A DNA stretch of 64,000 nt, taken from assembly GCF_022846655.1 (NCBI RefSeq), contig NZ_AP025667.1, positions 409,001-473,000 on the forward strand, written 5' to 3'. How positions within the stretch are numbered: position 1 is the stretch's first letter; every line of letters starts with the position of its first letter. The notes under the pieces were generated by a model. It had not been told where the DNA came from and ran no database searches. It worked only from the letters and a program-made list of their open reading frames with translations. Made by a program: the position numbers and the translations under genes. Shown one piece after another: positions 34,324 to 43,100 of this stretch. Source of the stretch: Streptomyces seoulensis. Its GTDB lineage: Bacteria; Actinomycetota; Actinomycetes; Streptomycetales; Streptomycetaceae.

Positions 34324-35250
34324 GTGAGCGCAGCGACCACGCGAAGCCGCACCCCTGACCGCCTGTGCGCCGAGGCGATCGACCTCGCGCGCACCGCAGC
34401 GGAGGAGGCGGCCGCTCCCGGCGTCGTCGGTGAGCACATCGGCGTGGTGTCGGAGGGTGACCGTGTGGTCACCCACTTCTTCGAATGCAAGGAACCCGGC
34501 TACCGCGGCTGGCGGTGGGCCGCCACGGTCGCCCGTGCCTCCCGCGCCAAGATCGTCACCCTGGACGAGGTCGTGCTGCTGCCCGGCCGCGACGCCCTCC
34601 TGGCCCCCGAGTGGGTGCCCTGGAGCGAGCGGCTGCGCCCCGGCGACCTCGGCCCCGGCGACCTGCTCCCCACCGACCAGGAGGACCTGCGCCTGGAGCC
34701 CGGCTTCTCCGGCGAGGAGGAGCTGCCGCCGAACTCCGCGCTGGCGGAGGGCCTGACCGAGCTGGCCGAGCGCGAGGACGCCGACGTCACCCCCGGCAGC
34801 CCCGCCGTCCAGTCCACCGTGCCGGCGCGCGGCTCGATCACCTCGGTCGCCGAGGAACTGGGCATGCGCCGCGCCCGCGTGCTCTCCCGCTACGGCCTGC
34901 ACGTCGCCGCCGACCGCTGGGAGGAGGCGTTCGGCCCCAAGACCGCGATGGCCCAGGCCGCCCCCGCCACCTGCGCGAGCTGCGGCTTCCTCGCCCCGAT
35001 CGGCGGCTCGCTGGGCCAGGCGTTCGGCGTCTGCGGCAACGAGTTCTCCCCGGCCGACGGCCGCGTGGTCTCCCTCGCCTACGGCTGCGGCGCCCACTCC
35101 GAGGCCGCGGTCATGCCGACCCCGCCCCGCCCGCCGCTGCCCGTGGTGGACGAGACCCGGCTCGACCCCTTCCCGCTCCGGCCCGCCGCCGACTCCGGCT
35201 CGGTCCCGGCCGAGGGCGACGACGAAGCGGCGGAACTGGGCCACTCCTAG
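34324..35250 (+). CDS. DUF3027 family protein
   Basis: Translation starts at GTG, giving 308 aa. DUF3027 motifs are GEHIGVVSEGDRVVTHFFEC, GYRGWRWAATVARAS, ITLDE-like IVTLDEVVLLPG, and PEWVPWSERLRPGDLGPGD. A C-terminal Cys cluster (TCASCGFL...GVCGNEF...YGCGAHSE) suggests zinc binding. It is an actinobacterial protein without known function. It sits 95 bp upstream of the sacsin-like ATPase gene, and the two are probably functionally linked. Confidence 0.9.
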   Translation: MSAATTRSRTPDRLCAEAIDLARTAAEEAAAPGVVGEHIGVVSEGDRVVTHFFECKEPGYRGWRWAATVARASRAKIVTLDEVVLLPGRDALLAPEWVPWSERLRPGDLGPGDLLPTDQEDLRLEPGFSGEEELPPNSALAEGLTELAEREDADVTPGSPAVQSTVPARGSITSVAEELGMRRARVLSRYGLHVAADRWEEAFGPKTAMAQAAPATCASCGFLAPIGGSLGQAFGVCGNEFSPADGRVVSLAYGCGAHSEAAVMPTPPRPPLPVVDETRLDPFPLRPAADSGSVPAEGDDEAAELGHS

Positions 35251-35345
35251 CGAAGGCCGGGCACGCCCGACCGCGCGTACCGAGCGAAGGAACTGGCCGT
35301 CAGGTCGCTGTACCTTCGGACTCACGTCGATGATGGAGAGTGAAC

Positions 35346-38300
35346 GTGAGCAAGTACGTGCGGCCGGCGGCCGAGGGCGCCGACCCCTTCGGCACCGCCC
35401 GTCTCCGCCGCGGTGTCCTCGACGCCTGGGCCACCAGCCCCGCCCGGTTCCGTGAGGACGCCAACGCCGAGGAGGACCTCGTACTCGGCGGCTACCGGGA
35501 CCGGCTCGTGGTGGAGCTGGCCCAGAACGCCGCCGACGCCGCCGCCCGCGCGGACACCCCCGGACGGCTCAGGCTCACCCTCCGCGACGGCGTGCTGATC
35601 GCCGCCAACACCGGCGCTCCCCTGGACGCCGCCGGTGTCGAGTCGCTCTCCACCCTGCGCGCCTCCGCCAAGCGGGAGCGGTACGACGAGCACGCCACCG
35701 TCGGCCGGTTCGGCGTCGGCTTCGCCGCCGTGCTCTCCGTGACCGACGAACCCGCGCTGGTCGGCCGGCACGGCGGGGTCCGCTGGTCGCTCGCCGAGGC
35801 CCGCGAGCTGGCCGCCGACACCGCCCGGCACAGCCCCGGCCTCGGCGACGAGGTGCGCCGCCGCGACGGCCACGTCCCGCTGCTGCGCCTGCCGTTCGCC
35901 GCCGAGGGCACCGCGCCGGACCCGTACGACACCGCCGTCATCCTGCCGCTGCGCGACGCGGCCGCCACCGGTCTGGCCGAGCGGCTGCTCGACGCCGTGG
36001 ACGACTCCCTGCTGCTCGCCCTGCCGGGCCTCGAAGAGGTCGTCATCGAGGTGGACGGGCAGGAGCCGCGCACCCTCGGCCGCCGTACCGAGGACGCCGT
36101 CACCGTCGTGGACGACTCCCGCGACGGCACCACCCGCTGGCGCACCGTCAGCGCCCACGGCCCCCTCACCGCCGACCTCCTCACCGACCGTCCGGTCGAG
36201 GAGCGGCTGCGCCCGCACTGGTCGGTGACCTGGGCCGTGCCCGAGGACGGCGAAGGCCGGCCGGTACGCCCCCGCACCGCGCCCGTGCTGCACGCCCCCA
36301 CCCCCAGCGACGAGGCCCTCGGCTTCCCCGGCGTGCTCATCGCGTCCTTCCCGCTGGACACCACCCGACGGCACACCGCCCCCGGCCCGCTCACCGACTT
36401 CCTGGTGGACCGCGCGGCCGACGCCTACGCCGAACTGCTCGCCGGATGGCGGCCGGTGACCGAGGGCGCCATCGACCTCGTCCCCGGCCCGCTCGGCAAG
36501 GGCGAGCTGGACGGCGCGCTGCGCCAGGCCGTGCTGCGGCGGCTGCCGCGCACCGCGTTCCTGCCCCCGGCACTGCCCCCGCAGGGCGACGACGAGCTGC
36601 CCGAGGCGCTGCGACCGAGGGACGCCGAGATCGTGGAGGGCGCGGGCGCCGAGACCGTACGCGTCCTCGCCGAGGTGCTGCCGACCCTGCTCCCCGCCGG
36701 CCTGGAGCGCCGCCCGGAGCTGCGCGCGCTCGGCGTGGCCCGGCTGCCGCTCGCCGACGCCGTGGACCGGCTGGCGGGCCTGGAGAAGGAACCCGAGTGG
36801 TGGTGGCGGCTCTACGACAGCCTCGCCGGGGTCGACCCCGAGCGGCTGTCCGGGCTGCCCGTGCCGCTCGCCGGGACCGGCCGGACCACGATCGGCCCCC
36901 GTCAGGTGCTGCTGCCCGCGCCGGACGCCACCGCGCCGGACGCTGAGGTACTGGGCAGGCTCGGTCTGAAGATGGCCCATGCGGACGCCGCCCACCCCCT
37001 GCTGGAGAAGCTGGGCGCGCTGCCCGCCACCCCGCGCGCGGTGCTCACCACCCCGCAGGTCCGCGCCGCCGTCGCCGCCTCGCTGGACGACGAGGGCGGG
37101 GCGATGTGGGAGGAGGACGCCCCGGACGCCGAGGAACTGGCGGACACCGTGCTGGCGTTGGTCCGCGACGCGGGCCTGGAGCCCGGTGACGAGCCCTGGC
37201 TCGGCGCGCTCGCGCTGCCCGACGAGGACGGCGAGCTCGCCCCGGCGGGCGAACTGGTCCTGCCGGGCAGCCCGTTCGCCCGGATCATCCGCGAGGACGA
37301 ACTCGCCGCCGTCGACGCCGACCTGGCCGGGAAGTGGGGCGAACAGCCGCTGGCCGCCTGCGGGGTGCTGGCCGACTTCGCGCTGGTCCGCGCCACCGAC
37401 GTCGTCCTCGACCCGGACGAGCTGGAACCCCGCGACAGCGACTTCGCCGAGCCGGACGACGCCGGGCTGCTGGACGCCGTCGACGTCTGGTCCGAGGACA
37501 TCCTCGACCGCTTCCCGGACAGCCCGGTACCGCCCGTCGCCACCGAACTCGTCGCCGTGCGCGACCTGGACCTGGTGGACGACGACCGCTGGCCCGAGGC
37601 GCTGGCCCTGCTGGCCCAGCCGCCGCTGCGCGACGCCCTCGTCCAGCCGGTCCGCGTCCTCCTCCCGGACGGCACCCACGAGGTCGTACGGCCGTACACC
37701 GCCTGGTGGCTGCGCGGGCACCCGGTGCTGGACGGCCGCCGCCCGGCGGGCCTGCTCGCCGCCGGCGGCGACCCGCTGCTGCGCGGCCTGTACGACGAGG
37801 CGGACGCCACCGGCTTCGCCGACGAGCAGGTGCTGCGCGCCCTCGGGGTGCGCACCTCGGTGGCCGCGCTGCTGGACGAGCCCGGCGGTGCCGCCGAGCT
37901 CCTCGACCGGCTCGCCGACCCCGACCGTGCCGTCACCCCGGTCCAACTGCACGGGCTGTACAGCGCCTTGGCCGACCTGGAGCCCGAGCAGGTGACACTG
38001 CCGGACGAGGTGCGGGCCGTGCGCGACGGCCGGGCGGTCGTGGTGGACGCGCGGGACGCGGTGGTCGTGGACTCGCCCGACCTGCTGCCGTTCACCTCCG
38101 GCATGCCGCTGCTGCCGGTCCGGCCGTCGCTGGCGGCCGCGCTGGCCGAGCTGTTCCAGGTGCGGCGGCTGAGCGAGTCCGTCACCGGTGCCGTGGACTC
38201 CGAGGGCGCCGAGCGCGAGGTGCCCGAGCCGGTACGGGCGCTGCTCGGCCCGCGCACCCCGGACACCTATGCCGAGCACGAGGAACTCGTCGTGGACGGC

Positions 38301-38477
38301 GTCGAGATCGACTGGCGGCTCACCGACGACGGCGTGCTCCACGCGGCCACGCTGGAAGGCGTCGCCGCCGGGCTCGCCTGGGCGGCCGCCCAGTGGCCGC
38401 GCCGCTTCGAGGTGGCCGCGCTGCTGGAAGACCCCTCCCGCACCGAGGAATTGGCGCGCGACCGCTGGTTCGACTGA
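35346..38477 (+). CDS. Sacsin/Hsp90-like GHKL ATPase, 1043 aa
   Basis: GTG at 35346 (VSKYVRPAAEGADPFG) lies 7 nt after GGAG; a GTG six bases earlier is possible. The N-terminal 200 residues form a sacsin-type ATP-binding fold. The N-box is VVELAQNAADAAA around residues 56-68, and the G2 box is GRFGVGFAAVL at 120-130. The remaining 800 residues are acidic alpha/beta sequence with Asp/Glu-rich turns and no recognised domain. Sacsin and Hsp90 relatives are ATP-driven chaperones, but no client is known here. It follows the DUF3027 gene. A 1068-residue antisense frame is a composition shadow. Confidence 0.85.
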   Translation: MSKYVRPAAEGADPFGTARLRRGVLDAWATSPARFREDANAEEDLVLGGYRDRLVVELAQNAADAAARADTPGRLRLTLRDGVLIAANTGAPLDAAGVESLSTLRASAKRERYDEHATVGRFGVGFAAVLSVTDEPALVGRHGGVRWSLAEARELAADTARHSPGLGDEVRRRDGHVPLLRLPFAAEGTAPDPYDTAVILPLRDAAATGLAERLLDAVDDSLLLALPGLEEVVIEVDGQEPRTLGRRTEDAVTVVDDSRDGTTRWRTVSAHGPLTADLLTDRPVEERLRPHWSVTWAVPEDGEGRPVRPRTAPVLHAPTPSDEALGFPGVLIASFPLDTTRRHTAPGPLTDFLVDRAADAYAELLAGWRPVTEGAIDLVPGPLGKGELDGALRQAVLRRLPRTAFLPPALPPQGDDELPEALRPRDAEIVEGAGAETVRVLAEVLPTLLPAGLERRPELRALGVARLPLADAVDRLAGLEKEPEWWWRLYDSLAGVDPERLSGLPVPLAGTGRTTIGPRQVLLPAPDATAPDAEVLGRLGLKMAHADAAHPLLEKLGALPATPRAVLTTPQVRAAVAASLDDEGGAMWEEDAPDAEELADTVLALVRDAGLEPGDEPWLGALALPDEDGELAPAGELVLPGSPFARIIREDELAAVDADLAGKWGEQPLAACGVLADFALVRATDVVLDPDELEPRDSDFAEPDDAGLLDAVDVWSEDILDRFPDSPVPPVATELVAVRDLDLVDDDRWPEALALLAQPPLRDALVQPVRVLLPDGTHEVVRPYTAWWLRGHPVLDGRRPAGLLAAGGDPLLRGLYDEADATGFADEQVLRALGVRTSVAALLDEPGGAAELLDRLADPDRAVTPVQLHGLYSALADLEPEQVTLPDEVRAVRDGRAVVVDARDAVVVDSPDLLPFTSGMPLLPVRPSLAAALAELFQVRRLSESVTGAVDSEGAEREVPEPVRALLGPRTPDTYAEHEELVVDGVEIDWRLTDDGVLHAATLEGVAAGLAWAAAQWPRRFEVAALLEDPSRTEELARDRWFD

Positions 38478-38486
38478 CCCCGACAG

Positions 38487-38523
38487 TTCGTGCGCGAAAC
38501 TTTTACCTCTCGTGCAACCTTTT
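38487..38523 (+). promoter_or_regulatory. Direct repeats and possible ECF-type promoter element
   Basis: TTCGTGC-gcg-AAAC-TTTT and TCGTGC-AACC-TTTT are two similar half-sites spaced about 22 bp. The second, GCAACC at 38514-38519, is 17 bp upstream of GTCATG and resembles an AAC/GTC-type ECF sigma promoter. If so, transcription would start inside the following inverted repeat. This is pattern reading only. Confidence 0.4.
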
Positions 38524-38534
38524 CTCACTCCCGT

Positions 38535-38576
38535 TTGTCATGTCTGCTGAGTCTCCGTACTCAGCAGACATGACAA
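38535..38576. repeat. Perfect 18-bp inverted repeat
   Basis: TTGTCATGTCTGCTGAGT and ACTCAGCAGACATGACAA are perfect complements around a 6-nt loop (CTCCGT). At 50% GC or less it stands out from the surrounding DNA. It sits 57 bp after the ATPase stop and 54 bp before the secreted-protein start. It may act as a terminator, a 5' leader hairpin or an operator. No U-tract follows. Confidence 0.85.
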
Positions 38577-38630
38577 GAGCGCCCGGCGGCACAGAGCCGC
38601 GGCCGTGCGCTCCTCGACGGGGGGAACCTC

Positions 38631-39518
38631 ATGCGTATCCGTACCAGCCTGGCCATCGCGACCGCCGCCGGTGCCGTGGCCCTCGGCGCGTTCGCCGTCC
38701 CGGCCGCCCAGGCCGACGAGGCGCCGGCCGCCACCAAGGTGTCGTCCTTCGTGAACGGCGTGAAGGCGGACGCCGCCGCCAAGGCGGGAACGAAGGCGGG
38801 CGTCAGGTCGGGCGTGCGTTACGTCGACGGCGACGTCACCATCGACAAGGTCACCGTCAACGGCAACGAGGACATCGTGGCCGGCACCTCCGCGGTCAAG
38901 ACCGTCAACGTCTACGTGACGGCGACCGACCCGGAGGGCATCTACGACGCCGACGCCATGCTGTGGCACGGCACGGACTTCGAGAACGACGTCGACGGCG
39001 CCGTCATCCCGGAGCAGGAGTCCGACTGCGACTACTGGAGCGCCACCTCGGCCACCTGCAAGATCACCCTGAAGGTCGACCCGAAGTCGGACCTGTGGGA
39101 CAGCGCCCTGGCGGGCAAGTGGAACGTGTACGCCGCCGCCATCGGCAACGACGGTGACCTCATCGAGGACGACAGCTACAAGAACGTCTGGATCAAGCGC
39201 GCCGCGCAGATCACCTCGATGAACGCCGCGCCGGAGCCGGTGAAGAAGGGCAAGACCATCACCGCCACGGCCAACCTGAGCCGTGCGAGCTGGTCCTACC
39301 TGAAGTACTACGGCTACGGCAGCCAGTCCGTGCAGCTCCAGTTCGCGAAGTCCGGCAGCAGCACCTACACCACCGTCAAGACCGTGAAGACCTCCTCCAC
39401 GGGCGCCCTCAAGACGACGGCCACGGCCAACGCGTCCGGCACCTGGCGCTTCTACTTCCCGAAGAACGGCACCACGTCCGCGGCGACCTCCGCGGGTGAC
39501 TACGTCGCCGTGAACTAG
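38631..39518 (+). CDS. Secreted protein, paralogue A of a tandem pair
   Basis: This 295-aa protein has a Sec signal MRIRTSLAIATAAGAVALGA with an AQA cleavage site near residue 29. The mature N-part is unique (KVSSFVNGVKADAAAKAGTK). The middle has beta-strands with two cysteines (SDCDYWS, ATCKITL). The C-terminal 90 residues (AAPEPVKKGKTITATANLSR, KYYGYGSQSVQLQFAKSGSS) form an immunoglobulin-like beta module shared with the next gene at high identity. No enzyme motif is visible. It is extracellular, possibly a cell-wall or aerial-hypha surface protein. Confidence 0.82.
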   Translation: MRIRTSLAIATAAGAVALGAFAVPAAQADEAPAATKVSSFVNGVKADAAAKAGTKAGVRSGVRYVDGDVTIDKVTVNGNEDIVAGTSAVKTVNVYVTATDPEGIYDADAMLWHGTDFENDVDGAVIPEQESDCDYWSATSATCKITLKVDPKSDLWDSALAGKWNVYAAAIGNDGDLIEDDSYKNVWIKRAAQITSMNAAPEPVKKGKTITATANLSRASWSYLKYYGYGSQSVQLQFAKSGSSTYTTVKTVKTSSTGALKTTATANASGTWRFYFPKNGTTSAATSAGDYVAVN

Positions 39519-39537
39519 TCCGACCGCTCTTCCACGC

Positions 39538-39570
39538 CCGGCCCCGGAGACCGCCAGTCTCCGGGGCCGG
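39538..39570 (+). terminator. Terminator between the two secreted paralogues
   Basis: CCGGCCCCGGAGAC and GTCTCCGGGGCCGG are perfect 14-bp arms with a 5-nt loop, 20 bp after the first stop. It suggests the two paralogues are transcribed separately or that read-through is limited. Confidence 0.9.
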
Positions 39571-39738
39571 AGTGCTGTCGGTGCCATGACGTGGCTATGA
39601 CGTGGCCATGAGCAGGCAATCCACCGGCAAAGACCGTCTCCGGAAAGCGCATGCCGTACAACTCGCGGTCCCCCTCGCCGATCTGATCACCCGAGTCGAC
39701 CGACTCACCGATCACTTCTCCCTCAGAGGGAACCGCAC

Positions 39739-40569
39739 ATGCGCATACGTGCCACCGTGGCCGCCGTCACCGGCGCCCTGGCTCTCTCCGCCTTCGCCGT
39801 CCCGGCCGCCCAGGCCGCGCCCGCCGACGGCACGCCGTACACGATGAACGTCGGCTTCTCGAACCTGAAGATCGCCTCGTCGATCAAGGTCGGCACCGGC
39901 AACGAGGTCAGCACGACCTACTCGTACACGCTGACCCACGGCGCGGACGTCGACGCGACCGCGGCCGACTTCTACACCGACGCCTACCTCTACCGGGGCT
40001 CCCTGGACGACCCGACCGCCACGGTCGAGGGCGACGACTACGCCACCTGCAAGTACGCCACCGCCACGACGCTCACCTGCACCGGCACCGTCGACATCTA
40101 CCCGGCCGACGGCGACCTGACCTACGCCGACGCCGGGAAGTGGTCGGTCGCCGCGGAGGCGACCGCCCTCAACGGGCAGGACGAGTCCGACCCCGACTAC
40201 GACAAGGTCGGCTTCAAGGACCAGGGCGGCCTGGCCACCACCAGCCTGCTGCGCTACTCCAAGCTGACCACCGACGCCGCCCCGGAGCCGGTCAAGAAGG
40301 GCAAGACCCTCACGGTCACCGGCGCCCTGACCCGGGCGAGCTGGGACTACAAGAAGTACTACGGCTACTCGGCCCAGTCGGTGCAGCTCCAGTTCGCCAA
40401 GAAGGGCTCCAGCACCTACACCACGCTGAAGACCGTCAAGACGGACACCGCCGGCAATCTGAAGACCACCGTCACCGCCTCGGTCGACGGCTCCTTCCGC
40501 TACGTCTTCGCGGGCTCGTCGGACACGGCCGCGGTCACCGCCACGGCCGACGCCGTCGACGTGCAGTAA
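39739..40569 (+). CDS. Secreted protein, paralogue B of a tandem pair
   Basis: This 276-aa protein begins MRIRATVAAVTGALALSAFA, with a Sec cleavage at AQA|APAD. The N-terminal halves of the two paralogues have diverged, but both contain a Cys pair separated by about 12 residues (YATCKYA and LTCTGTV here). The C-terminal module (DAAPEPVKKGKTLTVTGALT, KKYYGYSAQSVQLQFAKKGS) is nearly the same as in paralogue A. The pair is a clear tandem duplication with a conserved tail and divergent heads. The function is unknown. Confidence 0.82.
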   Translation: MRIRATVAAVTGALALSAFAVPAAQAAPADGTPYTMNVGFSNLKIASSIKVGTGNEVSTTYSYTLTHGADVDATAADFYTDAYLYRGSLDDPTATVEGDDYATCKYATATTLTCTGTVDIYPADGDLTYADAGKWSVAAEATALNGQDESDPDYDKVGFKDQGGLATTSLLRYSKLTTDAAPEPVKKGKTLTVTGALTRASWDYKKYYGYSAQSVQLQFAKKGSSTYTTLKTVKTDTAGNLKTTVTASVDGSFRYVFAGSSDTAAVTATADAVDVQ

Positions 40570-40572
40570 CCC

Positions 40573-42987
40573 TCACACCGGGAAGCGGCGGCCGACCCAT
40601 CTCCAGACGACCTCCAGGGCGGCCGCCGCCACCACCGCCACTCCGACCGCCGCCCACGGCATCGTGTTGCCGACCAGGCGCAGGGCGAAGAAGTCCTGCA
40701 GCCAGGGAATGGTCAGCACGAGGAGGAAGGCGCCACCCATCGCGGCCACCAGGGCCAGCCGCCACCAGGTGTAGGGGCGGGCGATGATGGCGAGCACCCA
40801 CATCGAGATCAGGAACAGCGTCAGGGTGGCCGCGCTGGTCTCGGCGGCCAGCGCGTCCGCGCCGGTGTAGTGGTGCCGGGCCAGCAGATACGTCACGAAG
40901 GTCGCCACCCCGGCAAGCAGCCCGCCGGGTATCGAGTACCGCATGACCCGGCGCACGAAGTGCGGCCGCGCCCGCTCCTTGTTCGGCGCGAGGGCCAGGA
41001 AGAACGCCGGGACGCCGATGGTGAGCGTGGACAGCAGCGTCAGATGCCGGGGCAGGAACGGGTACTCCACCTGCCAGGCCACCACCAGCAGCGCCAGCAG
41101 CACGGAGTACACCGTCTTCACCAGGAACAGCGTCGCCACCCGCGTGATGTTGCCGATCACCCGGCGGCCCTCCGCGACCACCGAGGGCAGCGTGGCGAAG
41201 CTGTTGTTCAGCAGCACGATCTGCGCCACCGCGCGGGTCGCCTCCGAGCCCGAGCCCATCGAGACGCCGATGTCGGCGTCCTTCAGGGCCAGCACGTCGT
41301 TCACCCCGTCGCCGGTCATCGCCACGGTGCGCCCCTCGGACTGGAGCGCGCCGACCATCTCCCGCTTCTGCTGCGGGGTGACCCGGCCGAACACCGTGGC
41401 CCGGTCCACCGCCTTCGCCATGTCCGCCGGGTCGGCGGGCAGCCGCCGCGCGTCCACCGCCTTGCCGGACAGGCCCAGCTTCCGCGCGACCGCGCCGACC
41501 GACACCGCGTTGTCCCCGGAGATCACCTTGGCCTGCACGTCCTGGTCGGCGAAGTAGCGCAGCGTCTCCGCCGCGTCCGGGCGCAACCGCTGCTCCAGCA
41601 CGACCAGGGCCACGGGCCGGGCCCCGCGCGCCGGGTCGGGACCGTCCAGGTCGCGGGCGGCGCGGGCCAGCAGCAGGACCCGCAGCCCCTGTTCGTTCAG
41701 CCGGCCGGTCTCGGCGAGCGCCGGGTCCTTCGGGGACAGCAGCACATCGGGTGCGCCCAGCAGCCAGCCGGTGACCTCGCCGTCGCCCGCGCGGAAGGCG
41801 GCCCCGCTGTACTTGCGGGCCGAGGAGAACGGCAGCGTGCTCACCAGGCTCCGGTCCCCGTTCCCGCCGGCGCCCTCGCCGTCCGGATACGCGTCGATGA
41901 TGGCCTGCAACGAGGCGTTGGGGCGCGGATCGGACGCCCCCAGCGCGGCCAGCACCTCGCGCACCCGGCTCTCGTCGGCCCCGTCCAGCGGCTTCAGCGC
42001 GGTCACGTCCATGCCGCCCTCGGTGAGCGTGCCGGTCTTGTCCAGACAGACGGTGTCCACACGGGCCAGGCCCTCGATGGCGGGAAGCTCCTGCACCAGG
42101 CACTGCTTGCGCCCGAGCCGGACCACTCCGATGGCGAAGGCCACCGAGGTCAGCAGCACCAGCCCCTCCGGCACCATCGGGATGATCCCGCCGATGGTCC
42201 GGGCCACCGAGCCCTTGAAGTCGTTGCTCTTCACCACGAGCTGGGTGACGATCAGGCCGAGCGCGGCCGGGATCATCATCCAGGTCACGTACTTCAGGAT
42301 CGTGGAGATGCCGGACCGCAGCTCGGAGTGGACCAGCGTGAACCGGGACGCCTCCTCGGCGAGCTGCGCCGCGTACGCCTCCCGGCCCACCTTGGTCGCC
42401 TGGAACGCGCCGCCGCCCGCGATCACGAAGCTGCCCGACATCACCTGCTCGCCGGGATGCTTGACCACCGGGTCGGCCTCGCCGGTCAGCAGGGACTCGT
42501 CCACCTCCAGGCCGTCGGCCTCGGCGCACACCCCGTCCACCACGATCTTGTCGCCGGGCCCGATCTCCACCAGGTCGTCCAGCACGATCGAGCTGGTCGG
42601 CACCTGCTCCGACCTGCCGTCCCGGCGCACGGTCGGACGGGTCTCCCCGATGACCGCGAGCGAGTCCAGAGTCTTCTTCGCCCGCCACTCCTGCACGATC
42701 CCGATGCCGGTGTTGGCGAGGATCACGAACCCGAACAGGCTGTCCTGGATCGGCGCGACGAACAGCGTCACCACCCACAGCACACCGATGATCGCGTTGA
42801 ACCGGGTGAACACGTTCGCCCGCACGATCTCGCCCAGCGAGCGGCTGCTGCGCACCGGGACGTCGTTGACCTGCCCCCGTGCCACCCGCTCCGCCACCTC
42901 GGCGCGGGTCAGGCCGGCCGGCCTGGTGCCGGGCGGCGCGACCGGGTGCACGGGGTCCAGTCCGGCACCCGAGTCGATATGCGTCAT
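40573..42987 (-). CDS. Cation-translocating P-type ATPase (CtpE-like)
   Basis: This 804-aa protein has all P-type signatures: LTGEADP at 167-173 in the actuator, PEGL at 273-276 in M4, phosphorylation site DKTGT with Asp316, and TGDGVNDVLALKDADIGVSM in the hinge. It lacks N-terminal CxxC metal-binding domains. The PEGL/DKTGT context (VLLTSVAFAIGVVRLGRKQC) recalls mycobacterial CtpE, a calcium importer. Other P2 or P3-like assignments cannot be excluded. Ten membrane helices are expected. The stop is 3 bp from the convergent secreted-protein gene. Confidence 0.93.
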   Translation of the reverse strand: MTHIDSGAGLDPVHPVAPPGTRPAGLTRAEVAERVARGQVNDVPVRSSRSLGEIVRANVFTRFNAIIGVLWVVTLFVAPIQDSLFGFVILANTGIGIVQEWRAKKTLDSLAVIGETRPTVRRDGRSEQVPTSSIVLDDLVEIGPGDKIVVDGVCAEADGLEVDESLLTGEADPVVKHPGEQVMSGSFVIAGGGAFQATKVGREAYAAQLAEEASRFTLVHSELRSGISTILKYVTWMMIPAALGLIVTQLVVKSNDFKGSVARTIGGIIPMVPEGLVLLTSVAFAIGVVRLGRKQCLVQELPAIEGLARVDTVCLDKTGTLTEGGMDVTALKPLDGADESRVREVLAALGASDPRPNASLQAIIDAYPDGEGAGGNGDRSLVSTLPFSSARKYSGAAFRAGDGEVTGWLLGAPDVLLSPKDPALAETGRLNEQGLRVLLLARAARDLDGPDPARGARPVALVVLEQRLRPDAAETLRYFADQDVQAKVISGDNAVSVGAVARKLGLSGKAVDARRLPADPADMAKAVDRATVFGRVTPQQKREMVGALQSEGRTVAMTGDGVNDVLALKDADIGVSMGSGSEATRAVAQIVLLNNSFATLPSVVAEGRRVIGNITRVATLFLVKTVYSVLLALLVVAWQVEYPFLPRHLTLLSTLTIGVPAFFLALAPNKERARPHFVRRVMRYSIPGGLLAGVATFVTYLLARHHYTGADALAAETSAATLTLFLISMWVLAIIARPYTWWRLALVAAMGGAFLLVLTIPWLQDFFALRLVGNTMPWAAVGVAVVAAAALEVVWRWVGRRFPV

Positions 42988-43051
42988 GCATTCGACGTTA
43001 CGTGCGGAATGCCCGCTTCACCTGCCGGGCGGGCGGATCTCCGGGTAACGC

Positions 43052-43087
43052 CAGGGGCGCCCCCGAGGTGTCTCGGGGGCGCCCCTG
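43052..43087 (-). terminator. Terminator of the GH92 gene
   Basis: CAGGGGCGCCCCCGAG and CTCGGGGGCGCCCCTG are perfect 16-bp arms with a 4-nt loop (GTGT), starting 14 bp beyond the GH92 stop on the minus strand. Confidence 0.9.
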
Positions 43088-43100
43088 ATCACGCGGTGGA

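Noticed and set aside
35322..38528. 1068-residue minus-strand frame antisense to the sacsin-like ATPase
   Set aside because: Composition is Gly/Val/Gln/Arg-rich with no motif, while the plus-strand frame has clear GHKL boxes.
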